A DNA stretch of 64,000 bases from assembly GCA_030674185.1 (NCBI GenBank), contig CM060307.1, forward strand, positions 59,115,981 through 59,179,980, in the 5' to 3' direction. The translations under genes were made by a program, and so were the position numbers. Positions 1-64,000 of the stretch are shown piece by piece. The notes under the pieces are model-generated. The model was not told the DNA's origin. It did not search any database and saw only the letters and a program-made list of their open reading frames with translations. Origin of the DNA: Monoplex corrugatus (lineage: Eukaryota > Mollusca > Gastropoda > Littorinimorpha > Ranellidae). Position 1 is the stretch's first letter. Each line of letters opens with the position of its first letter.

Positions 1-96
1 ACTGCCTGATTTTCACAAATTATTGTTATTATCAGCTCACAAATACACACACACACACACGTGCGCACGCACGCACACACACTGGTACAGAGTTGG

Positions 97-7544
<7,448 letters not shown>

Positions 7545-8742
7545 TCATGCATCAAACTGATTTATAGTGAAATTACACACATGATACACAACACTATTAT
7601 TACAAAACATTATGCAATGTAAACTTCACAATAAACAATACACCTGAAATACTTAAAAGCTGTGGTATGCACACTCCATTTCTTCTCTGTCACCACATCC
7701 CTTCTTTGCAAGTGATAGCAATTTGTTTTCTTCTGCTTTTATTTGTTTCTTCTTGTGTGTGTGTGTGTGTGTGAAGCATGTCTTGAGAATTCTGAGTATG
7801 ATTACAAACTTGTTTAAATTAAATACAGGGAATGAAAACATCAGGCAATGTTCTTGGCAATACACTCTGCAGAGGCATACTCTCAACACCTGTTCTCACA
7901 ATGTTTTGATGAAACAACATTTGGGATCTATATACTGTGACACAATCTTAACCCTAATGATTCCTTGTTTAAATCTACCAGCTTCTTTGATCTTGGCTGT
8001 TAAATATTACAACCATGCCTTCTAGGGGCAGTCTTTTGAACATGTATCTGTACCCTGCAACATGTCCAATCTATATAATTTATACATGAAAACATGGCCA
8101 GAGCCTATGAATCATATGATTACTCCACATACAGAACAACATGATGCAGACCCAGGTAATAGCTGCCTGCAACAAGTGATCCATGACTGGGGATAATATA
8201 AACACCTAGGTTAGGTTTGTGTGTTTGTCACGTGACTCAAACTTGAATTATCTCCATTTCAAAGTAACTAAACATTCATCATCAATCTGCCATTACTTTT
8301 GTCTCTTTTTGTTGTTGTTGTAAAGTCTAACTGTGTTTCTTTTCTAAAATAAAATGAGTAAGTCCATGGATAGAACAAGAGTTGTCTACTGGAATACATT
8401 GTAGCAAATTTTATTTGATGGCAGCCAGCCATCTGAACATGCAAGAATCAAGAAATACTCTGATCTCTTGACTATGTCTGCTGAATCAACTCATTGGCAA
8501 AGTGACTGTACAGTACTGTAGTGTGCCAATAACCCATTCATCACTGACCTACTGCTGGTCTCTTGCCAACTACCAAAACTACAGACTAGTACTTCCCTTC
8601 TTGTTTGCAGCAAGTGGTGTTTCTTTGTGTTTAACTTAAGTAAGCTTGGCTACCTTGTATGAGTTCTTGCTATCTTTGAGGCACAAAGTTCACAATATTT
8701 TCTCATAGTGATGAAGTGTTGATTTACACTTGATTATATAGA

Positions 8743-8805
8743 TAAAGCTGTTGCAGAAATATTGGCAGATGCAGATTCCGATGATGATTTCAACAGTGAG
8801 TGACT
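8743..8805 (+). pseudogene. Possible piggyBac-type transposase N-terminal relic
   Basis: The short frame KAVAEILADADSDDDFNSE resembles the helix-plus-acidic module seen in the TTAA elements of this window (TAEEVA followed by D/S runs). It is too short for certainty. Confidence 0.3.
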
Positions 8806-9369
8806 GAATTAATTCAGCTTGCATTCTCCCCCCCCCCCCCCCCCCCCAAGGAGTAATGCTGTAGACTGACTGACTGAGGGTAACATACTTTAAATTATTT
8901 ATATATAGCCATCATTCACTTAAACTGTATAACTGATGGAATCACAAGAAGACACAGTTCTCTGTTGAAAATGGTGAGAAGCTACTATGATCAAAGACCT
9001 TCAGCAATATTGTAATACATCAGTTCTATATATATCACTATCAGGAGCACAACTTTATGTGATTTTACACCTGTCAAGTTCTCAGTCAAACGAATGAGAG
9101 ACTGTTAGTGTTAGGATGCTGCTGGTGACTTTCATTTTGATTTTTAAAGGATATTCTAATCCCCTGAAACATGGGGTTTCAAGGAGTGAATCATGCACTG
9201 TGAAACATTTAACACATGATCTTATGGTTTGTTGCATGATTACTCTGAGTAATGGACAGCTCTCTGTCTCTCTAAAACTAAAAGCAAGAGCAAGTTATCT
9301 TAAATCTATTAAGTGTGTCTCCAGTATAAGATCTATTTGCTTGTCTTTATTTCTATCTCCTGTCCACTC

Positions 9370-9392
9370 AGTAAAACACACAACACACACAC

Positions 9393-9471
<79 letters not shown>
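9370..9471. repeat. (CA)n microsatellite
   Basis: About 45 CA units with two CAA interruptions at the left end. Confidence 0.97.
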
Positions 9472-9474
<3 letters not shown>

Positions 9475-9653
9475 CCACCTCTCAACATCAAAGAGAATGT
9501 TAATAGCCTATAGGTGAGTTTCCTCATTTACCCAAGTTACACTAGAATATATGCCCCTACTGCATGAGATATTCCCCAGTCAGCCAGTGTCTTTAATTAA
9601 GACAAAGAAACTTTGCATGCTTACTTAAAAATAAAAAAAATATATACACATAT

Positions 9654-9658
<5 letters not shown>

Positions 9659-9685
<27 letters not shown>

Positions 9686-9859
9686 ACAGACAGAGACAGA
9701 TACAGAAAATCAGAAACATCATCATCTCCAAAACTGCACAGACTGATGTTCATGGCTTTCCTGCTTCTAGGTCTAGTTGTATTGTGGGGTGTTAGTGTGT
9801 GCACACTCTGTGTGTGTGTGTGTGTGGGGGGGGGGGGGTTGTTAGTGTGTGCACACTGT

Positions 9860-9890
<31 letters not shown>

Positions 9891-9949
9891 AGTGTGTTTG
9901 TTTGTTTGTTCATTTGTGTGTAGTTAACCATGTGCAACCAATAACCAGA

Positions 9950-9992
<43 letters not shown>

Positions 9993-10048
9993 CATATATA
10001 TATATACATATGTGTGTGTGTGTGTGGAGAGAGAGAGAGAGAGAGACA
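9659..10048. repeat. Microsatellite cluster
   Basis: Successive tracts: (GACA)n at 9659-9700, (GT)n with a G-run at 9809-9838, (GT)n at 9860-9900, (TA)n at 9953-10010, (GT)n at 10010-10026 and (GA)n at 10026-10047. A gttagtgtgtgcacac segment is duplicated at 9789 and 9841. Confidence 0.9.
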
Positions 10049-10828
10049 AGAGAGAGGGAGAGAGACTGTTTTTTTGTTTGTTCATTTGTGTGCAGTTAAC
10101 CAGTGTGCAACCAATAAGCAGAATAAAATATAAACACCACACATGCGCAAGTGTTAGGGTTAGGGTACAACACTTGACAGTAACATGCCCCCTGGGCCTA
10201 AAAAACATTAATGCTCAATTCAAATGTTTGCATTATACTAATTACAGGCAATAGACCTGTTACTAATATCTTGGCCTTTATAACATCAAAATATGTAGGC
10301 CTACTATGTATGTCAATGTTCCAAGTGTCATTCTGTCAGAGTGGGGCAAACAATGGCAGCATGTGTTCAACAATTTCTGATCATACAGTGTAACTACACT
10401 AGGAAGTACCTGAGAAATCATTTTTTACATGACATTATTATTAATATTAAGCTACTTTGTTTTTATGTGGGGTATAACATCCGCACCACACATTAGCGAT
10501 ACGGCAGACGGAGATTAGTCTTGGTAGATCTTTCTTCCGTAAAGAGTCTCCACAATCAAGTTACAGGCTGATTATTATGAGACTGTAACCTATACTCACT
10601 GGCTACAGTATTAACTATTATCATGTAAAATAATATTATATGTAGGTCTAAGCATTGCCGCTGCGCTGATTGCTGCAATGATTGCAGCATTATCATGATT
10701 ATGAGCATAGCCATAGGCCTAATCATGATGAGCATTAGCTTAGGCCTAGCCATTGGCCCACACACTTAAAATTAAATTTACACACTAATCTGCTCCCCTT
10801 CGAAGCATTAAAAAATGGTAAAATTTAC

Positions 10829-11208
10829 CTTGTTTTGACAACAGCCCTGGTCACCAACAGTTTACAGAAGATGAATCAAAGATGTAAACCAGTTGCAACA
10901 GTACCGTTGCTTCGGTTGTGAACATTCTGTATCGCTGAATGGGGGTCGACAGAGTTGTCTTCTCTTGAAAACAAATCGAAAATATCAACCCAACAAACTA
11001 AGATACTTCTAGACAATAAAATTGTCATAAAATACATACACATCCATCGTATCTTTCTTTGCTGATTTTGAAGCCTGATGGAAATTTTGGTATTTTAAGT
11101 AATAATTTTGTAAAATGTTTATCGACTAGTTTTAATATTCGTTTGTGAGACGACACCTCCGGTTGGAGAAAATCGCGCACCGCGTGTGTTAAACATCAAG
11201 ATATTTTG
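10829..11208. promoter_or_regulatory. Probable bidirectional METTL5/EFTUD2 promoter with first untranslated exons
   Basis: The genes are divergent and both have splice acceptors just before their start codons, so both need upstream noncoding exons. A minus-strand donor (caag|gtaaat) lies at 10828-10829 and a plus-strand donor (tttg|gtaaga) at 11208-11209. The interval between them has more CG dinucleotides than the flanks (for example aaatcgcgcaccgcg at 11170) and no clear TATA box. The two donors would end first exons on either side of a shared start region of under 400 bp. The transcription start sites cannot be placed from sequence. Confidence 0.45.
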
Positions 11209-12490
11209 GTAAGATTTTGTCGTTAACGATATTCCCGTTTCATTCCGATGTATCGTCAGTGTGATGATGACTCTTGGTTTACTGTGTCGTAATACTGACC
11301 TGATGGATGATTAAATTGTAGGCCTAAGCTTTGGGCTAAAGCTTTCATCGGCGTCGCGTTTTGCATGATCGATGATGATTCCAATTTCGTGAAAAGATTT
11401 CGGGGCATTGATTGAAAATTTGATTATGATATTCGCCTTCCGCCTATTCGTCTAGCAAAGTTGTTTGGGTCTGTTGTAGTTTTCTTTTAGTGCTAAACCG
11501 TGATCTGCGCAACAACAACAAAAAATAGATAAATAAAATAAAATAAAAAACAGGCCATGGTCTAAAGCCAAAGGCTGTAATTTTGAATTATGAATAGCCT
11601 AGGCCCCTAAATGTCGTCGTGTATGTTAACTGTCATGGTCTTCAACCGTTGAATGTCCACAATCATCCAGTTGATTATTCTGACACTTGTGGGAGGCAGA
11701 CGCAAAAAAAAAAAAAAAAGGAAGAAAAAGAAAAAAAAGTTAGGCTATTGTTGCGCTCCTCACATTCGAGTATTTGTATTTGTCGAATGGGATGTCTTTC
11801 AGTATTTTAAAGTTACGTCCCTTGGGCTGGAAACTTGCAATTTCTGAAGCTAACGTCTCCGTGTTCGTAAGTCATGCACTGGCGCCATGTGATGGAGAAG
11901 ATACGAAAATGTTATCAGCTTTAATTTTCCTGCACATGAGCCATAGAAAATGTTATCAGCTTTAAGCCTGCACATGAGCCCTTTACATCGGCAAGGTCTT
12001 GAGGTCCTATTTAGCACATGAGTGTTATATTGAATCCTTTGATGTCTATAGTATAATCTTGTTTAGATGTGCAATATATTCGGACATATTTGAGTATGTA
12101 GGCCCTATTGCCATCTTTCAAAAAAGAAAAGAGATAGAGGAAAGGGAAACGGGTGCAAACACAATCAGTCCCTTGGTGTACTGACCTCTCCAACACCCTC
12201 TAGGGCCGTACAAACACATCTTGGAAACCAATTACCAATCTGATAATTTACATAGACCTAGCCTCTGTCTGATCACCAACATGATTAGGCCTAGGTTATG
12301 GTCTTCATCATCTGAAGTCTTCCAGTCCATCCAGGCACATATAGACAATTTGACAGTAAAATAATTGCACATACACTGATACAGACAATGTGACAGTAAA
12401 ATAATTGAAATCTGAAGTGTTAATATTCTCTGTGTGATGAACATGAATGCATGTTTACAGAGGCCATTCAGCGTAGCGCGTCAGTCTGCA

Positions 12491-12493
<3 letters not shown>

Positions 12494-12580
<87 letters not shown>
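12494..12580. repeat. (CT)n microsatellite
   Basis: About 43 uninterrupted CT units. Apparent Ser/Leu and Arg/Glu reading frames here are artefacts. Confidence 0.97.
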
Positions 12581-12585
<5 letters not shown>

Positions 12586-12677
12586 AAATCATACACACAC
12601 ATACGCACTTGCACACATACATGTATACCATAATGCATGTCACTTACACAAGCATATATAGACAAAAACATTTATAA

Positions 12678-12694
12678 CACACACACACACACAC

Positions 12695-12755
<61 letters not shown>

Positions 12756-12771
12756 CACACACACACACACA
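12678..12771. repeat. (CA)n microsatellite
   Basis: About 45 CA units with two single-base interruptions. Confidence 0.96.
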
Positions 12772-12911
12772 TAAAAAGAAACAGAAAAGAAAATATCCAA
12801 AAACAAAAAAGCCACCACACTACCAGGACAACTTTTTTTTGCTTTTCTCCAGTAGTTTCATCCTGCCATTGTCTTTTCTCTTTTAATTTTTATCTCTGAT
12901 TCAGAGGAAGC

Positions 12912-13075
12912 CCAAACATTTTACATTCCATGCTGTGGGAATATTAGGGGAAACCCAACTATTTTACAATTACATTCTATGCTGTGGGAGCATCAGGGGA
13001 AACCCAAATATTTTACATTCCATGCTGTGGGAGCATCAGGGAAACCCAGATATTTTACATTCTGTGCTGTGGATT
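12912..13075. repeat. ~47 bp tandem repeat, about 3.5 units
   Basis: Units share ATTTTACATTCCATGCTGTG and AGGGGAAACCCAA. Confidence 0.85.
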
Positions 13076-14538
13076 CTGTGCAATGTTACTTTTGAGACAG
13101 TACCCATGTTCGATTGGTCGTGGCTCTTAGTCTTGCTTTCCTTTAATGATGTATTTTTAACCATTTCCTCAATTGCTTTTTAAGTGAAGACAGCAGTTTT
13201 TTTTGTTTTTTGTTGTTTTGTTTTTTTGAGAAGGTAATGATTTTAAGTGCCTAAAGACTTCAGACTTTTTAAGTTACAGAAAGAATTTTTGTCATGGCGG
13301 CATTACTTTCAAGTTTGTCAGCAGGTCCATCTCTCGTAATAACATGTCCAGGACAATAGATCCATGTGTTTGTAGATTGATAAGAAAAAAATTAGTTCTG
13401 TGCATTGCCTTGTGCTAATATGGAATTTATACCCTATTTTGCTTCTTTTTTTTTTTTTAAGTAGGTTCATTGAGTCGTCAGGTTGATTGACATTTTAAGT
13501 AGGTTCATTGAGTCTGTCAGATTGATTAACTTTCTTTTATTCTGTCTAGTATATCTTACCATTTTAGACCATGTGTGACTGCCTTAATTTCCTGTGTTAG
13601 ACTTAGACTGGAGGTTATGATTACATGTAACATTTTCTTCATTGATATTCATTGACAATAATATTGAATAAAGCCCCATCCAGATGTGTTATTTGTGACT
13701 GAGCCATATCATGTTACTGAGCCACTTATATTTAACATTTGTGGGGTTACAACTTCTTTGTTCAATGAGTATTTGATTTAGACCTGCATCAGCTTTACTT
13801 TCTGGTTATTTATGACAGTGTCTCCCTTGATTTTTGGTCTGATAGTTTTTGGAGACAAACCAAAGATTTTATTTAATTTTGGGAACTAGACTATGACATG
13901 TTTAATAAAGCTTGACTTACATTAACTTTCAAGTTAATACACTGGTTTTCCTAGTAACAATTCTCAGTATGAATGGAATTGAATTTCTACATTATTTGTG
14001 GAGAGATGCATATAACTGAAGGGTCATCTTTTGAAATCTTGATCTTCATGATCTTGATCTATATGTTGCAGAATCCATGATTGACATATGTGTCAGAAAA
14101 GGGTACTACACTTGATGTATTAGTTGATCAAGGTACTGATCCATTTATGGAAGCAGTCAGTTGATTGTGCCATTATTGCTGCTTATGGGAGAACGAAAGT
14201 TTGGTTTCCATCATACTGTAGCTCTAGTAAATATTACATAGACTAAGTTGTGTTTTTATTTATTTTTATCTGCTTTCTTTCTATTTATTTTCAGGCACAT
14301 TAGTCTGTTTTTGATCTTCTAACTAACTAAGACAGTGAATGAGTGATGTCCAAAGTTTAAAAAATTCCCCAAACTTTTGATTGCTGAAGTGAACAGATTG
14401 TTTGTTTACAAGTTTACTTTACATGATGTACTATTGTACATTATCTGTGACAAATCTTAACCCATCTCCCGTCTTCTTTTCATTTTCAGCAGTGCCATTT
14501 GAAATTTTCATCAAAGAGCAAGCTGCACCTGTTTGACC

Positions 14539-62640
<48,102 letters not shown>

Positions 62641-62726
62641 CTTTGTGATGTTAAGAAATTAAATTACTATATCTATAAATAGGTAGGACCAGCCAAATTT
62701 TTAACTTCAACTAAATATAATAAAAT

Positions 62727-63131
62727 TTACATTTTTAGAAAGGAAATAACAAGACAAAAGCACATGTAAAATTTCAAAAAAATATCTTTATTAGTTTTTG
62801 AGATATTCACTGTTGAAATAGCTAAAATAATGGCGTTTTTCATCAAATGCATAATCAGCGACTTTTGGGGACTAAGATCTTCAAACCTAATGCTCACCCA
62901 AGGCTGCAAATTTACCTCCAAGCTCCCAATAACATGCACAGTGCACCTGAATTTTTCCAGAGCTGTCCTATAATTGGTTTTGAAGACTAAAGGCTCTAAA
63001 AATGAGGAAAAAAGCCATTTTGGCAGCTGTCCGATCACTGATTTTACACATGACGAACACAAAACAGAGTGTATCTTGAGAACTAATAAAGATACAGGAA
63101 TGATACTTATATCAGTGGATTCAGCAGACAT
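62727..63131 (-). other. Unrecognised 134-codon open frame
   Basis: Reads MSAESTDISIIPVSLLVLKI and later SVIGQLPKWLFSSFLEPLVF. No known domain. It sits downstream of EFTUD2 exon 26 and next to the transposon-like frame at 63615, so it may be part of a mobile element's non-coding or captured sequence. Confidence 0.25.
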
Positions 63132-63614
63132 CCTGCTATCTAAATAACTTTGTTAAAAGATAATATACTGAAAATTAAGGGAGCTGGAAGGCACAAAGTC
63201 AAAGCCAATGCAAGATCAACTGGATAAAATGTAGACAAATATACCCATGAAAAGGCGAAAAGACTTCAAACACACTACCAAATTGTCTGGGTAATTTCAA
63301 GTATGGTACATTTCATGTATTAATTTCTGGTATCCTGGCTGCTGCAGAAAAGTAATCTCTTGACCACCTCAAAGTCAAACACACCTTACAAAGTCAATAC
63401 AGAGAACATGCTCACAATGATGCTGTTTGTCCATCATAGTCAATGAAGACAATGACACTCTAGTGGCTGGTAAACTGGGTCTGGTGTGTCCAAAGGTGGC
63501 TGATTTAAGTCAGGGACAGTTGTTCACAATATATTGTCAATACTGAAGCAGTCAAATCTGAGAAATTAATGTGGATGATGGCTCACGGGGAACAGGATGC
63601 AAACTGGTGCCCAA

Positions 63615-64000
63615 CTACGCGTCGAGCTGTTCTGCATGCTGCAGGAACTGCCTCCACCTCCTCTTCATGGATGCCCACTCTGCCTCTCTGACTGCCCACA
63701 CCCTGTATTTCTTGACAAGGTCAAAGTCAGAGAAAAACACAAAACAAGCAGCAACTTGTTCGATGGTGTCGGATGAGGGCCACTTGAAGACATTTTCTTC
63801 ACCTCGCTGTTCCATGAACGTCACATCTGCGAGGTCAGGTCGATGGACCATGAGGATTTGTCCTAAATAGAACCTGTCATCGTAAAATACTGCGATAGAC
63901 TGTCCTTGGCCAGTGTACTGGAAGTCAAAAGTTTCGGTGTCGTTCTCCAGCTCTTCTGGAACAGGAAGGGCATCCTCCTCTTCATCCTCATCTGGAGCAT
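63615..64000 (-). CDS. Unrecognised C-terminal protein segment, probably transposon-encoded (partial at window edge)
   Basis: A frame open from the window edge to a TAG at 63615 gives at least 128 residues. An acidic stretch (PDEDEEEDALPVPEEL) is followed by QGQSIAVFYDDRFYLGQILM, then DVTFMEQRGEENVFKWPSSD, and finally a basic/aromatic tail (WASMKRRWRQFLQHAEQLDA). The alternation of small, aromatic and acidic residues around VFYDDRFYLGQI resembles SH3/Tudor-like barrels. I recall similar ends on many uncharacterised, often transposon-linked, invertebrate proteins. It lies antisense within what should be the last EFTUD2 intron, which favours a mobile-element origin. The function is unknown. Confidence 0.55.
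   Translation of the reverse strand, partial: APDEDEEEDALPVPEELENDTETFDFQYTGQGQSIAVFYDDRFYLGQILMVHRPDLADVTFMEQRGEENVFKWPSSDTIEQVAACFVFFSDFDLVKKYRVWAVREAEWASMKRRWRQFLQHAEQLDA

Larger units (their letters stand above)
11209..14489 (+). other. EFTUD2 intron in the 5' UTR
   Basis: Bounded by the candidate donor at 11209 and the acceptor at 14488-14489. It contains a (CT)n, a (CA)n and a ~47 bp tandem repeat, listed separately. The rest is AT-rich with no coding signal. Confidence 0.5.

Noticed and set aside
9313..9527. Poly-(Thr-His) and poly-(Cys-Val) proteins
   Set aside because: Translation of (CA)n microsatellites. The same applies at 5142, 12451, 23473, 37911 and 49176.
10150..10166. Telomere-like ttagggttaggg
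   Set aside because: Only two units, inside an ordinary microsatellite region.

Overview
This is animal nuclear DNA: intron-rich, AT-rich and full of microsatellites, minisatellites and transposable elements. The two conserved genes, the CR1/L2-like LINE relics, the many TTAA-flanked piggyBac-type elements and the overall repeat style suggest a lophotrochozoan, most likely a caenogastropod snail. The species assignment is inference.

Two conserved housekeeping genes lie head to head. METTL5, the 18S rRNA m6A methyltransferase, is on the minus strand. All five coding exons are present (97-7529) and give about 221-226 residues with an intact NPPFGT motif. EFTUD2, the U5 snRNP GTPase (116 kDa, Snu114), is on the plus strand. 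I place 26 coding exons from 14539 to 62270, covering roughly residues 1-942. Only the last ~31 residues expected from other animals are missing, and they should lie beyond 64000. A CpG-containing interval near 10830-11208 separates the two genes and probably acts as a bidirectional promoter. One gene modifies ribosomal RNA and the other drives spliceosome remodelling, so both are growth-linked RNA-processing genes.

Layout: 1-7529 METTL5, with introns holding a CR1/L2-like LINE, a mariner relic and a young LINE with target-site duplications; 7530-11208 intergenic or 5' UTR sequence rich in microsatellites; 11209-62270 EFTUD2. The EFTUD2 introns hold at least ten TTAA-flanked elements of several families, a LINE split by a TA-flanked MITE, a foldback element, tRNA-derived SINEs, three large tandem arrays (33 bp, 45 bp and 30 bp units, the last with a 331 bp higher-order period) and decayed tandem copies of one exon's 3' end. 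At 63615-64000 an antisense open frame, probably transposon-derived, begins.

I see no new protein-coding system. The most distinctive signal is the dense cluster of TTAA elements. It includes a composite nested palindrome present three times, and two copies of one ~1.47 kb element in opposite orientations flanking EFTUD2 exons 4-23. Further points of interest are UG repeats beside splice sites in both genes, a GC-AG intron, and a one-base phase mismatch between the first two EFTUD2 coding exons.
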